A stretch of 56,969 nt of DNA. It comes from Hyphomonadaceae bacterium (lineage in GTDB: Bacteria > Pseudomonadota > Alphaproteobacteria > Caulobacterales > Hyphomonadaceae). Shown here piece by piece: positions 45,009-56,228 of the stretch. Location: contig JAUYPV010000055.1 of the NCBI GenBank assembly GCA_030697555.1, positions 1-56,969 of the forward strand, read 5' to 3'. Position 1 is the first letter of the stretch. Every line of letters begins with the position of its first letter. A program made the translations under genes and the position numbers. A model generated the notes under the pieces. It saw only the letters and a program-made list of their open reading frames with translations, did no database searches and was not told the DNA's origin.

Positions 45009-46154
45009 ATGCCAATGGTTGGCATGGACACGCATGAGCACGCTACCGACGACGCGATCGTCTTCGGTCCCCAGCACGTCGACCTGTCGCGTTCGCCTTT
45101 GCGCGGGTCAGTCACCGAGGAAACCTATGTCCTCGGCGCTTTCAATCCAGGTCTGACACGGCTTCCCAATGGCAATGTGCTGATGATGGTGCGGGTGGCG
45201 GAGGCGCTTCGGCGTCCGGTGCGGGAAGAACATGTTCTCGCCATCCGCTGGAACGCCGGACGCTACCTGATTGACCGATTTCCGCGCGCCAGTGTCAACG
45301 ACAAGGACCCCCGCCAACTTCAGCTTTCGCAGCATCACTACATGACTCTGATCCTCACCTCCATCTCATGGCTCCTGCCGGTCGAGCTATCGCCGGATGG
45401 CTCACGTGTTTTGAAAGCGCACTACGATCGCATCATCCAGCCGGATCGGAGCTATCAGGAATATGGCGTCGAGGACGCCCGCATCAGCCGCATTGGCGAC
45501 CGGTGGTACATGACGACGTGTTCGGTCAGCGCCGAGCGGCACTGCACCACGCTGCATGTCTCCGACAATGGCCTCGACTATCGGCTCGAAGGCGTCGTTC
45601 TCGATCACCAGAACAAGGACATGCTGCTGTTCGAGGGCAAGGTGCGGGACAAGTTCATGGCGCTCACGCGGCCACTGGGCGAGGTCTACTTCGCCTATCC
45701 TCCCGACAGCGACTTCCTGCCCGGCCCATCGATCCAGCTCGCGAGCTCGCCTGATGCCCTGCATTGGCGGCCGCTTGAAGCGCCGGGGATTCGCCCGAGA
45801 CGCCATTCGCCGTCATCGATGAAGGTGGGCGGGGGCACGCCTCCCATTCTCACCAGTAAGGGGTGGCTGGAATTGTATCACGGTGTCGAGGTGCGGGGTG
45901 TCGTCGGCGCGTATCGGACGTTCTGGGCGTTGCTGGATCGTGATGACCCCAGCCGCATTCTCCATCTCGCGGACAACGAGCCCCTGCTCGAGGCGAGACC
46001 GGAGTTGAGTCCAGAGCTGGACCCACACCGCTATGTCTCGGATATCGTTTTCTCGACCGGTATCGTCGAAGATGGTGAGGACTATATCGTCGCATCAGGC
46101 GAGGACGACCTAGCGTGTCGCATCACACGCTTTCCGAAGGCACGGTTCGAATGA
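45009..46154 (+). CDS. Glycoside hydrolase family 130-like protein (mannoside phosphorylase type)
   Basis: 381 residues of five-bladed beta-propeller style. GVEDARISRIGDRWYMTTCS holds the Asp (residue 156) that serves as proton donor in GH130 phosphorylases, with KDMLLFEGKV and GGGTPPILTSKGWLELYHGV further on. GH130 members phosphorolyse or hydrolyse beta-mannosides. There is no signal peptide, so it acts in the cytoplasm. No sugar transporter or mannose gene lies beside it. The ATG at 45024 is an alternative start. Subfamily and substrate cannot be read from the sequence. Confidence 0.8.
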   Translation: MPMVGMDTHEHATDDAIVFGPQHVDLSRSPLRGSVTEETYVLGAFNPGLTRLPNGNVLMMVRVAEALRRPVREEHVLAIRWNAGRYLIDRFPRASVNDKDPRQLQLSQHHYMTLILTSISWLLPVELSPDGSRVLKAHYDRIIQPDRSYQEYGVEDARISRIGDRWYMTTCSVSAERHCTTLHVSDNGLDYRLEGVVLDHQNKDMLLFEGKVRDKFMALTRPLGEVYFAYPPDSDFLPGPSIQLASSPDALHWRPLEAPGIRPRRHSPSSMKVGGGTPPILTSKGWLELYHGVEVRGVVGAYRTFWALLDRDDPSRILHLADNEPLLEARPELSPELDPHRYVSDIVFSTGIVEDGEDYIVASGEDDLACRITRFPKARFE

Positions 46155-46200
46155 TCCTGGGCCAGCGCGCTGACGGCTGGGCGAGCCAGCAGCAGCGACT

Positions 46201-46872
46201 CTAGCCGATCCGCGCCAGCATCCACTTGGCGGCCGTGTCCAGAATCTCGGCCAGCACTTCGGCATCCTTGCGGCCCGTCCTCGCGGGGACGTGGAAGGAA
46301 TGATCAGCGTCCCTGAACAGCTCCAGTTTCGCACGTGAACCGAGCTTGGTGATGGTTGGGCGGAGCAGACCAAGTTCGGCGAGCGCGTCATTCGTTCCCT
46401 GCAGGAACAGCATGGGAAGTTTAACCTGGCTGAGATGGTCCGCGCGGTCCACGCCCGGTTTTCCGGCCGGGTGCAGGGGATAGGCGAAAAACATGAGACC
46501 TGCGACTTTAGGGAGCGGCTCGGCCGCCTGCGTCTGCGATGTCATGCGGCCGCCGAAGGAGCGGCCGCCGGCGAACAGCGGCAGGCGTGGGGCGAGCTTT
46601 GTCCCCTTGGCGACGGCGGCGCGGATGGCTGCTTGGGCGATGGCGGGCGAGTCCGGGCGCTTCGATCCGCGCTCCATGTAGGGGAAGTTGAAACGCAGGG
46701 TGGCGATCTTGCGTTCGGCGAGGCCTTCGGCCGTCGCCTCCATCGCCTTGTGCGTCATGCCTGCGCCGGCGCCATGCGCGAGAACCAGCGCAGCCTTCGC
46801 GCCGGCCGGTTTGTTCCATAGAGCGGAGACAGTGGCGTCGCCGGAGTCGATGGTCGTGGACGTCATGCTCAT
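46201..46872 (-). CDS. Alpha/beta hydrolase, KANL3/Tex30-like
   Basis: A compact 223-residue hydrolase. The nucleophile elbow is GGRSFGGRM, the oxyanion strand is LVLAHGAGAGM, the acid lies in FLQGTNDAL, and the histidine is in RDADHSFHVP. This family is close to dienelactone hydrolases; natural substrates are unknown. It has no signal peptide. It is a single minus-strand gene convergent with GH130 and divergent from the DOMON-like gene, so no operon partner informs its role. Confidence 0.8.
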   Translation of the reverse strand: MSMTSTTIDSGDATVSALWNKPAGAKAALVLAHGAGAGMTHKAMEATAEGLAERKIATLRFNFPYMERGSKRPDSPAIAQAAIRAAVAKGTKLAPRLPLFAGGRSFGGRMTSQTQAAEPLPKVAGLMFFAYPLHPAGKPGVDRADHLSQVKLPMLFLQGTNDALAELGLLRPTITKLGSRAKLELFRDADHSFHVPARTGRKDAEVLAEILDTAAKWMLARIG

Positions 46873-46935
46873 GAAGCAATCCTAATCAGTTCAGACGCTT
46901 GCCGCCATCGCCCTGCCTGGAAACAAGCGCTATAA

Positions 46936-47484
46936 ATGAGCGCCATGCGTCACATCCTGAAGATTCACCCCGATTCGCGCTGCAAGCCAGTGTCGCGTAT
47001 CGAAGTGGAAGTCGCGCGGCTGGCGCCCGACAGGCTGGCGCTTCGCTACGTCGTGAAGGGCGCCACCGCCGGGTTGCGCATCCCGGCGCCGGCGGCGAAG
47101 GCGCGCACGGATGAACTTTGGAAGCATACCTGCTTCGAGGTCTTCATCCGGCCCGACGCAGGGCTCGAGTATTTCGAGTACAACTTCTCTCCCTCGACAC
47201 AGTGGGCGGCCTACCGTTTCACTGGCTATCGCGAGGGCATGAGCCCCGCCGAGGTGGCGGCGCCCGAAATCGAAGTGCGGCAGGCCAATGATCGGCTGGA
47301 GGTAAACGTCATGCTCGACGTGGGCTCGCTGCCGGCGACGGCATGGCGGCTCGGACTGTCGGCGATCATCGAAGAGCTTGGCGGGGCAAGATCCTACTGG
47401 GCGCTGGCCCACCCCTCCGGCAAGCCAGATTTCCATCATGGCGATTGCTTTGCCCTGCGACTTCCTGCAGCAAATCCGATATGA
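46936..47484 (+). CDS. DOMON-like domain protein
   Basis: A 182-residue protein, mostly beta strand, resembling bacterial DOMON-like ligand-binding domains (LWKHTCFEVFIRPD, YFEYNFSPSTQWAAYRFTGY, RSYWALAHPSGKPDFHHGDC). It has no signal peptide. The last four bases overlap the start of the DUF1343 gene (ATGA), implying translational coupling and a shared function, possibly binding a sugar or muropeptide. An alternative start is the ATG at 46945. Its function is not known. Confidence 0.75.
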   Translation: MSAMRHILKIHPDSRCKPVSRIEVEVARLAPDRLALRYVVKGATAGLRIPAPAAKARTDELWKHTCFEVFIRPDAGLEYFEYNFSPSTQWAAYRFTGYREGMSPAEVAAPEIEVRQANDRLEVNVMLDVGSLPATAWRLGLSAIIEELGGARSYWALAHPSGKPDFHHGDCFALRLPAANPI

Positions 47485-48686
47485 AATTTGGGATTGATCG
47501 ACTGCTGACCGAACCGGCTCTGCGCGCGCCACTCAAGGGCCAGCGCGTGGCGCTCCTTGCCCACCCGGCCTCTGTGACGCAGGACCTGACGCATTCGCTG
47601 GATGCTCTCGTCGCGCTCGGCGACATTAGGATCTCCGCCGCGTTCGGACCGCAGCATGGCATGCGTGGCGACAAGCAGGACAACATGATGGAGTCGCCGG
47701 ATTTCAACGATCCGGTGCTCGGCATTCCGGTGTTCAGCCTATACGGCGAAGTGCGCCGCCCGACCGGGCAGATGATGAGCACGTTCGACACGGTGCTGAT
47801 CGACATGCAGGACCTTGGCTGCCGCATCTACACTTTTATCACCACGCTGCTCTACATGCTGGAAGAGGCGGCCAAGACAGGCAAGTCGGTCTGGGTACTG
47901 GATCGTCCCAATCCGGCGGGTCGACCGATTGAAGGCCTGACGCTTCTTCCCGGCTGGGAGAGTTTCGTCGGCGCGGGGCCGATGCCGATGCGGCACGGAC
48001 TGACGCTCGGCGAGCTCGGGCTGTGGTTCATCCAGAAATACAAGCTCGATGTCGACTATCGCATCATCGAGATGCAGGATTACAAGCCGGACGCGGCGCC
48101 GGGCTATGGTTGGCCGCTCGGAAAACGCACCTGGATCAACCCAAGTCCCAATGCGCCGAACCTCTGGATGGCGCGCGCCTATGCCGGCACGGTGATGCTG
48201 GAAGGCACGACGCTTTCGGAAGGCCGAGGTACGACACGGCCGCTGGAGCTGTTCGGCGCACCGGACATCGATGCGCGGCGCGTTGTTGCGGAGATGCACT
48301 CGATCGCGCCGCAGTGGCTGAAGGGGTGCCGGCTGCGCGACTGTTGGTTTGAGCCAACCTTCCACAAGCATGCGAAGCAGCTCTGCAGCGGCGTGCAGAT
48401 TCACGTGGAGGATCCCGCTCACTACGATCACCAGGCGTTCAAGCCGTGGCGTGTGCAGACATTGGCGTTCAAGGCGATCCGCAACCTCTATCCGGACTAT
48501 CCGCTGTGGCGCGACTTCCCTTACGAGTACGTGCTCGACAAGCTCGCCATTGACGTCATCAACGGCGGCCCCGCGTTGCGCGAATGGGTGGATGACAAGG
48601 CGTCGAAACCGCAGGATCTCGACGCGCTGACAATCCCCGATGAAAAGGCGTGGGAAGCCGAGCGGCGCCCGCACTTGCGCTACTGA
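47481..48686 (+). CDS. namZ: DUF1343 protein, NamZ-type exo-beta-N-acetylmuramidase (GH171)
   Basis: 401 residues with family blocks GQRVALLAHPASVTQDL, FGPQHGMRGDKQDNMMESP, LIDMQDLGCRIYTFITTLLY, VLDRPNPAGRPIEGL and GTTLSEGRGTTRP. B. subtilis NamZ of this family removes terminal MurNAc from muropeptides. That enzyme is secreted, whereas this protein has no signal peptide (MKFGIDRLLTEP), so it should act in the cytoplasm on imported fragments. It is coupled to the DOMON-like gene. MurQ, which would process MurNAc-6-P, is encoded about 35 kb away in the same window. Confidence 0.82.
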   Translation: MKFGIDRLLTEPALRAPLKGQRVALLAHPASVTQDLTHSLDALVALGDIRISAAFGPQHGMRGDKQDNMMESPDFNDPVLGIPVFSLYGEVRRPTGQMMSTFDTVLIDMQDLGCRIYTFITTLLYMLEEAAKTGKSVWVLDRPNPAGRPIEGLTLLPGWESFVGAGPMPMRHGLTLGELGLWFIQKYKLDVDYRIIEMQDYKPDAAPGYGWPLGKRTWINPSPNAPNLWMARAYAGTVMLEGTTLSEGRGTTRPLELFGAPDIDARRVVAEMHSIAPQWLKGCRLRDCWFEPTFHKHAKQLCSGVQIHVEDPAHYDHQAFKPWRVQTLAFKAIRNLYPDYPLWRDFPYEYVLDKLAIDVINGGPALREWVDDKASKPQDLDALTIPDEKAWEAERRPHLRY

Positions 48687-48697
48687 GCGTACGCTCA
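48684..48697. promoter_or_regulatory. 14-base perfect palindrome ahead of the Mo-hydroxylase operon
   Basis: TGAGCGTACGCTCA begins on the namZ stop codon and ends 32 bases before the first Mo-hydroxylase gene. It has the shape of a TetR-type operator, but it could also act only as an mRNA hairpin. The core GAGCGTACGCTC occurs again inside the TIGR03084 coding region at 27664-27675, so chance is a real alternative. Confidence 0.25.
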
Positions 48698-48729
48698 CAT
48701 AGTGCTAGTTGCAGAGCGGGAGCACGCGA

Positions 48730-49596
48730 TTGAGCGGCGTCGACTACCTTTCCCCGACAACTATCGCTGAGGCCGTGAAGGCGCTGGGGCAGGCGGGCGG
48801 CGGCGCCCGGCTGATGGCGGGCGGCACCGACCTTCTGGTCCAGATGCGCGGCGGCCGGGCGAAGCCGCAGACCGTCATCGATATCAAGCGCATTCCGGGA
48901 TTGATGGACATTCGCGCCGAGGGCGGTGGCTTTGTCATCGGCGCGGCGACATCGGGCGCGGTGCTGGGCGAGCATGCCGCTTTGCGGAAGGCATGGCCAG
49001 GCATTGTCGAGGCGGCGAATCTGATCGGCTCGACACAGGTTCAGGGTCGCGCCAGCCTGGGCGGCAATCTGTGCAACGCATCGCCTGCGGCTGACAGTGT
49101 GCCGGCGCTGATTGCCGCCGCGGCGGTGTGCATTGTCGAAGGCTCGAACGGGCGGCGCGAGATACCGGTGGAGAAGGTTCAGATTTCGCCAGGAAAGATG
49201 TCGCTGGCGCCGGATGAAATCCTGATCGCGTTCCGTCTTCCTCCGAGGCCGGCGAAATCGGGGGACGCCTATCTGCGGCTGATTCCGCGCACGGAGATGG
49301 ACATTGCCGTGGTCGGTGCGGGAGTAAGTCTGACGTTCGACGCATCCGGAACCTGTATGGCGGCGCGCGTAAGCGTAGGCGCTGTGGCCCCGACGGCGCT
49401 GCTGGTCGAAGGCGCGGGTATGGCGTTGGTGGGGAGCAAGCTTGACGAAGGCGCGCTGGCGAAGATGGATGCGGCGGTTGCAGCGGCCTGCAAGCCGATC
49501 AGCGACAAGCGCGGGACGGCGGAATATCGGACGAAGATTGCCTGCGTTCTGGCGCGGCGGGCGGCGTTGATCGCCAGAGAGAGGGCAGGCGCATGA
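48730..49596 (+). CDS. Molybdenum hydroxylase FAD-binding subunit (CoxM-type)
   Basis: 288 residues from TTG at 48730, where AGCGGGAG gives a reasonable ribosome-binding site; an upstream in-frame TTG at 48709 has none. The FAD-binding motif LMAGGTDLLVQMRGGRA and the second flavin loop GRASLGGNLCNASPAAD are clear. It transfers electrons from the iron-sulfur subunit to an external acceptor in enzymes of the xanthine dehydrogenase family. The next gene overlaps by 4 bases (ATGA). The order FAD, 2Fe-2S, Moco subunits matches coxMSL-type operons. Confidence 0.9.
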   Translation: MSGVDYLSPTTIAEAVKALGQAGGGARLMAGGTDLLVQMRGGRAKPQTVIDIKRIPGLMDIRAEGGGFVIGAATSGAVLGEHAALRKAWPGIVEAANLIGSTQVQGRASLGGNLCNASPAADSVPALIAAAAVCIVEGSNGRREIPVEKVQISPGKMSLAPDEILIAFRLPPRPAKSGDAYLRLIPRTEMDIAVVGAGVSLTFDASGTCMAARVSVGAVAPTALLVEGAGMALVGSKLDEGALAKMDAAVAAACKPISDKRGTAEYRTKIACVLARRAALIARERAGA

Positions 49597-50074
49597 GCCG
49601 GGTTCGCATCTCAACGATAGTGAATGGCGAGCCGGTGGAGTTCCTCGGCGGCGGCGGGCAGTCGTTGCTCGATGCCCTACGCGACGAGTTGCGCCTGACG
49701 GGCAGCAAGGAAGGCTGCGGCACGGGTGACTGCGGCGCGTGCTCGGTTGTCGTCGATGGCCGGCTGGTGTGCTCGTGCCTCATGCTGGCGCCGGAGGCCG
49801 AGGGCAAACGGATCGAGACGATCGAGGGTATGCAGGAAGGCAGCGAGCTTCACCCATTGCAGCGGCAGTTCTTGGAACACGCGGCGCTGCAGTGCGGGTT
49901 CTGCACACCGGGCCTGTTGGTGGCGTCGAAGGCGCTGCTCGATCGCAATCCCGACCCGAGCGAGACTGAGGTGCGTTACTGGCTGGCCGGGAACATGTGC
50001 CGCTGCACGGGATACGACAAGGTCGTGCGCGCGGTGCTGGATGCGGCGGCTGAACTTCGCCAGGAGAGACCGAG

Positions 50075-50078
<4 letters not shown>
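49593..50078 (+). CDS. Molybdenum hydroxylase [2Fe-2S] subunit (CoxS-type)
   Basis: 161 residues. The plant-ferredoxin-like cluster motif CGTGDCGACSVVVDG lies near residues 47-61, and the second, all-helical cluster site uses CGFC (residues ~104-107) and CRC (~138-140). It relays electrons between the molybdenum centre and FAD. Both junctions, with the FAD and large subunits, are 4-base ATGA overlaps, so all three subunits are made together. Confidence 0.93.
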
Positions 50079-52348
<2,270 letters not shown>

Positions 52349-52352
52349 GACC

Positions 52353-52601
52353 TTGCCGCGCGTTCAGTCGATCTCCTCGCGGGTGCGCGATTTCACCGGA
52401 GGGCTCGATGCGTTCGACGTCGAGGCGCGGACGGTACGGGCGCTGATCCGCGAGCTGGATGCGCGTTTTCCGGGGCTAGGCGAACTGGTCGAGGAAAACA
52501 TGGCCATCGCGATCGATGGCGAGATTTTCCAGGATGCGCTGGGCGCTTCACTGGGAGAGGCCAGCGAAATTGTGCTGATCCCGAAAATCTCGGGCGGCTG
52601 A
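52353..52601 (+). CDS. MoaD/ThiS-like sulfur-carrier protein
   Basis: 82 residues from TTG at 52353, ending in the Gly-Gly tail ISGG typical of ubiquitin-like sulfur carriers. Segments TVRALIRELDARFPGL and EIVLIPKISGG fit the beta-grasp family. It starts 5 bases after the Mo-hydroxylase large subunit, so it is probably dedicated to dithiolene or sulfido-Moco formation for this enzyme. No MoaE or MoeB gene lies nearby, so it would rely on the housekeeping partners. The TTG start is the weakest part of the call; GTG at 52383 would shorten it. Confidence 0.78.
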   Translation: MPRVQSISSRVRDFTGGLDAFDVEARTVRALIRELDARFPGLGELVEENMAIAIDGEIFQDALGASLGEASEIVLIPKISGG

Positions 52602-52649
52602 CGTACCCGCAGAGTTCCGTGGGTTGGCCGGCCATGCTAGCGATTGGCC

Positions 52650-54173
52650 ATGCATGACGTGATCGTCGTCGGGGCAGGAAGCAGCGGGTGCGCCATCGCG
52701 GCACGCGCCTCTGAAGATCCCAACCGCACCGTGCTGCTGCTGGAGGCCGGGCCGGACTATAGCGATCTTTCAACCCTGCCGTTCGACCTGACGAACGGCC
52801 ACAACAATTCTTACACCGCGCACGACTGGAAGTTCGCTCACAATCCCACACGCCAACGCGAGGTGCGCTTTCCGCGCGGTCGGGTAACGGGCGGATCGAG
52901 CGCGGTGAATACCGCCATCGCCCTGCGCGGCATGCCGGAGGATTTCGAGGAGTGGGCGGAGCTCAGCCTGCCGGAGTGGGGTTGGCGCGGCGTGCTGCCG
53001 GCTTACAGGCGGCTGGAGCGCGATCTCGATTTCGGCGAGCGCGACTATCATGGCGATGCCGGGCCGATCACTATAAGGCGCTATCCGCCATCCGAGATGA
53101 GCCTGCAGCATCTCTCCTTCCTCGAGGCGGCGCGCTCGCTCGGCTATCCGGACTGTCCGGACGCCAACGATCCGGATGGCTGGGGTGCGGGGCCGCAGCC
53201 AATGAACAAGCTTGGCCAGTTGCGTGTGTCGTGCGCGGTCGGCTATCTGGCGCCGGCGCGCGTGCGGAAGAACCTCACCATTCGGCCGGAGACCACGGTG
53301 CTCCGAGTGCTGGCGGAGAGCGGGCGGTGTACGGGCGTCGAGGTGCGCAATCGCGATGGGTCGGTGGAGGAGCTGCGGGCGAAGCTGGTGGTGCTGTCGG
53401 CCGGCGCGATCATGACGCCTGCCATCCTGATGCGCTCGGGCCTTGGGCCGAAGGAGCAACTGGAACGGCATTCCATACCAGTGGTGCGTCACATGCCGGG
53501 CGTCGGGCAGAATCTGAGCGACCATCCAGCACTGTCGGTGACGATGAAGCCGAAGGACCCTTCGATCATCGACCATGACATGCCGATCATCCAGACCATC
53601 CTGCGCTACACGGCGGAAGGCTCCGACAAGCGCAATGACCTGCAGATCGAGATGCTCTCATTCAGCGGCAAGCGGGATCAGCCGCAGTTCGCCATCGCCG
53701 GCGTGCTGGAATACCAGCACGGGCGCGGCGAGCTGGTGCTGGCGTCGGCTGACCCGGATGCGGCGCCGGTGATTCACCAGCAGTTCTGCGAGGACGAGAC
53801 GGACCTGAAGCGGCTGGTAGGCTGCTATCGGGACGTGCTGCGCTTTGCGAGGACGAAGCCGATTTCGGATATGGTTGAAAACATCGACTTTCCCCGCGGT
53901 GGCAACCCGACCGACGACGAGATCGCCGGGCTGGTGCGGCGGTTCGCGGGCAGCGGCTATCATCCCTGCGGCACGGCGAAGATGGGCGTCGCTTCGGATG
54001 ACATGGCGGTGGTGGACCAGCATGGGCGATGCCATGGGCTTGATGGGCTTGCAGTCGCCGATGCCTCGATCATGCCGTTCGTTCCGCGCGCCAACACCAA
54101 TCTCACGGCCATCATGATCGGCGAGAAGGTGGGCGAATGGCTGCGGACCCGGCCAGCTATCTACGGACTTTGA
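52650..54173 (+). CDS. GMC-family FAD oxidoreductase
   Basis: 507 residues of the glucose-methanol-choline family: dinucleotide motif VIVVGAGSSGCAIAAR at the N terminus, GMC signature 1 RGRVTGGSSAVNTAIALRG, signature 2 VVLSAGAIMTPAILMRSG, and the catalytic His438 in SGYHPCGTAKMG with the second-site Asn in RANTNLTAIMIG. It oxidises an alcohol. The ATG at 52650 is chosen over TTG at 52644. It lies 48 bases after the MoaD-like gene and 7 before the deacylase, all on the plus strand, suggesting alcohol and aldehyde steps of one pathway. Confidence 0.9.
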   Translation: MHDVIVVGAGSSGCAIAARASEDPNRTVLLLEAGPDYSDLSTLPFDLTNGHNNSYTAHDWKFAHNPTRQREVRFPRGRVTGGSSAVNTAIALRGMPEDFEEWAELSLPEWGWRGVLPAYRRLERDLDFGERDYHGDAGPITIRRYPPSEMSLQHLSFLEAARSLGYPDCPDANDPDGWGAGPQPMNKLGQLRVSCAVGYLAPARVRKNLTIRPETTVLRVLAESGRCTGVEVRNRDGSVEELRAKLVVLSAGAIMTPAILMRSGLGPKEQLERHSIPVVRHMPGVGQNLSDHPALSVTMKPKDPSIIDHDMPIIQTILRYTAEGSDKRNDLQIEMLSFSGKRDQPQFAIAGVLEYQHGRGELVLASADPDAAPVIHQQFCEDETDLKRLVGCYRDVLRFARTKPISDMVENIDFPRGGNPTDDEIAGLVRRFAGSGYHPCGTAKMGVASDDMAVVDQHGRCHGLDGLAVADASIMPFVPRANTNLTAIMIGEKVGEWLRTRPAIYGL

Positions 54174-54180
54174 GGCAGAC

Positions 54181-55677
54181 ATGACGATCGACCTGATCAT
54201 CCGCAATGCGCGCATCCTCGATGGAACGGGCAAGCCTGCGTTCGAGGGCGATGTCGAGGTAGATGCGGGGCGGATCAGGACCGTGGGCGCCGCGCAGGGC
54301 GCCGCGCGTGACGAGATCGATGCGAAGGGGCTGCATCTGTCCCCGGGCTTCATCGATGTGCACAGCCATGACGATGGCGCGTTCATTCGCTATCCTGACA
54401 TGCACTTCAAGCTGGCGCAGGGCGTGACGACCTGCGTGTGCGGCAATTGCGGGTTCAGCGCGATTCCGGCGACGCCGGGCGAGGATCCAGGGCCGGCGAG
54501 CGGCGGCATCATCTCGGGCGCGCAGGGCGAGTTCGCGGACCTCGAAGGGTATTTCGACACAGCGCTGGCGAAGAAGCCGGCCATCAACGCCATCATGCTG
54601 GTGGGCCACAATACAGTGCGCGCGCAGGTGATGGGGATGGACAACCGGGCGCCGACGGCTGCGGACCGCGCGGCCATGCGCGCCAAGGTGGCGCTGGCCA
54701 TTGAGCAGGGCGCGTGCGGCTTCTCGACAGGGCTGATCTACCGGCCAGGCCGTTGGAGCGAGACAGACGAAGTGATCGAGCTGGCGCGCGAAGCCGGGTC
54801 GCGGGGCGCTCTTTACACCACGCATATGCGCAACGAGGGCGACCGGCTGCTTGAGGCGGTGGAAGAGACGCTAACCATTGCGCGCGAGGCTGGCGTGCAT
54901 GCGCACATTTCGCACCACAAGGCAGCAGGCAAGGCGAACTGGGGCAAGGTGCGCCAGTCGCTCGATCTGGTGGATCGCGCCAAAGCGGGCGGTCAGAAAG
55001 TGACGCTCGATATCTATCCATACACGGCGGGCAGCGGGCGGATGGTCGAGTATTTCAGGCTGGACGCGATCGATCGGACGTTTGCCGAAGTGATCCGCAT
55101 CGCCAACTGCCCCGCGTTCCGTGAGTTCGAAGGGCGCATGCTGATCGATATTGCGAAGGAGCGCGGGGAAGACATCGCCGATACCGTGCGGCTGATCCTC
55201 ACCGCGCCGAAGGGCGACCGGACGATCTGCATTCACTTCATCATCGATGAGGCCGATATCGAGGAGAATCTGCGCTATCCCGGCATGATGGTGGGATCGG
55301 ATGGCATACCGACGCTGAACGGCAAGCCGCATCCGCGCCTGTTCGGGACTTTTCCCCGCGTGCTGGGCGAATATGTGCGCAAGCGGGGCGTGCTGACGCT
55401 GGAGGATGCCGTCGCGCGGATGACGTCGGTGTCGGCCGATACATTCGGGCTGAAGGAACGCGGGCAGGTGCGGCCCGGCTGGCATGCGGATCTCGTGCTG
55501 TTTGATCCGGGTACGATCATCGACACGGCTACGTACGATGATCCCAAGCAGACGCCGGCTGGCGTTTCGCTGGTCGTGGTGAACGGCAGGATTGCGTGGC
55601 GCGATGGCGTGCACGCCAATGCGGGGTCGGGGCAGATGCTGCGCTATCGTCGCGATGCGTACGGCGCCCAGGCCTAG
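54181..55677 (+). CDS. N-acyl-D-amino-acid deacylase / D-aminoacylase family amidohydrolase
   Basis: 498 residues of the amidohydrolase superfamily: metal ligands in DVHSHDD (His61, His63), a CGNCGFSAI segment with the family's bridging Cys, THMRNEGDRLLEA, HISHHKAAGK and MVGSDGIP. The composition matches D-aminoacylases that cleave N-acyl-D-amino acids or related cyclic amides. It is cytosolic as no signal peptide is visible. It begins 7 bases after the GMC gene and closes the plus-strand run begun at 46936. Closely related members act on D-hydantoin-like or dihydropyrimidine substrates, so substrate is unproven. Confidence 0.87.
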   Translation: MTIDLIIRNARILDGTGKPAFEGDVEVDAGRIRTVGAAQGAARDEIDAKGLHLSPGFIDVHSHDDGAFIRYPDMHFKLAQGVTTCVCGNCGFSAIPATPGEDPGPASGGIISGAQGEFADLEGYFDTALAKKPAINAIMLVGHNTVRAQVMGMDNRAPTAADRAAMRAKVALAIEQGACGFSTGLIYRPGRWSETDEVIELAREAGSRGALYTTHMRNEGDRLLEAVEETLTIAREAGVHAHISHHKAAGKANWGKVRQSLDLVDRAKAGGQKVTLDIYPYTAGSGRMVEYFRLDAIDRTFAEVIRIANCPAFREFEGRMLIDIAKERGEDIADTVRLILTAPKGDRTICIHFIIDEADIEENLRYPGMMVGSDGIPTLNGKPHPRLFGTFPRVLGEYVRKRGVLTLEDAVARMTSVSADTFGLKERGQVRPGWHADLVLFDPGTIIDTATYDDPKQTPAGVSLVVVNGRIAWRDGVHANAGSGQMLRYRRDAYGAQA

Positions 55678-55929
55678 TCGCAGGCAAAGTCGACTTCACC
55701 CAGCGGACGGCATTGCGGCGGGAAGCCGTGCTCGCGCCGCGACTATGCTGTCGAGCCTGTTCGGTGCGCTGTTCGTGTTTCCGTTCCTGTTGCGGGTGTT
55801 GCGGCCGCCGCTGGTCGCCGCTGAGCACAAGGCGCAGGTTCGCAGTTTCGCGGGTGAGGCCGCGGGGTGAGCTGGATGGGTTGTGGCCGGGCTCAGCTAA
55901 AGGCTGATGCGCATGCTGACGGCAAGACG

Positions 55930-55978
55930 CTAACAACATCTCCAACAACACTAACAATGCTAATAATGCTAACAACGG
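55930..55978. repeat. Low-complexity AAC/AAT-type repeat tract
   Basis: A purine-poor, A-rich tract built from CTAACAA/CTAATAATG-like units, with a 9-base period near its end (CTAACAATG CTAATAATG CTAACAACG). It is far lower in GC than the flanks and overlaps no recognisable gene. Confidence 0.65.
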
Positions 55979-55990
55979 CTGACGTAGCGG

Positions 55991-56228
55991 CCGGAGGCGC
56001 GAAGCGCCGCAGAGCCGGGACCCATGGTCCTGTATTGCTCGATGTCGATTGGTGGGTCACGGACAGTGCTTCCGCCTTCGCCTTGCGGCTTCGGCGCGAC
56101 AAGCCGCGCTTCCGGGATGACAACCCCCTCGGGGTCGCCATGTGGCTAGCGGTGGTAAGCTCGCGTTCGATGCTGCGCATCTCACTCCTTCGAGACGCGC
56201 ACGTCGTGCGCCTCCAGGATGAGGCTTC
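55991..56228. repeat. Candidate dispersed intergenic repeat with several hairpins
   Basis: The block holds GGCGC-GAA-GCGCC (55996-56008), GGACC-CAT-GGTCC (56018-56030) and a long imperfect hairpin around GCGCACG-T-CGTGCGC (56197-56211), flanked by CTCACTCCTTCGAG and a partly complementary CCTCATCCTGGAGG arm. On the minus strand it reads GTCATCCCGGAAGCG, then GGGTCCCGGCTCTGCG. I recognise this style from dispersed intergenic repeats of alphaproteobacteria, but I cannot confirm other copies in this genome. Confidence 0.5.

Noticed and set aside
55745-55870. A 41-codon plus-strand frame with one hydrophobic segment after the deacylase
   Set aside because: No ribosome-binding site and no recognisable relatives; too short to support.
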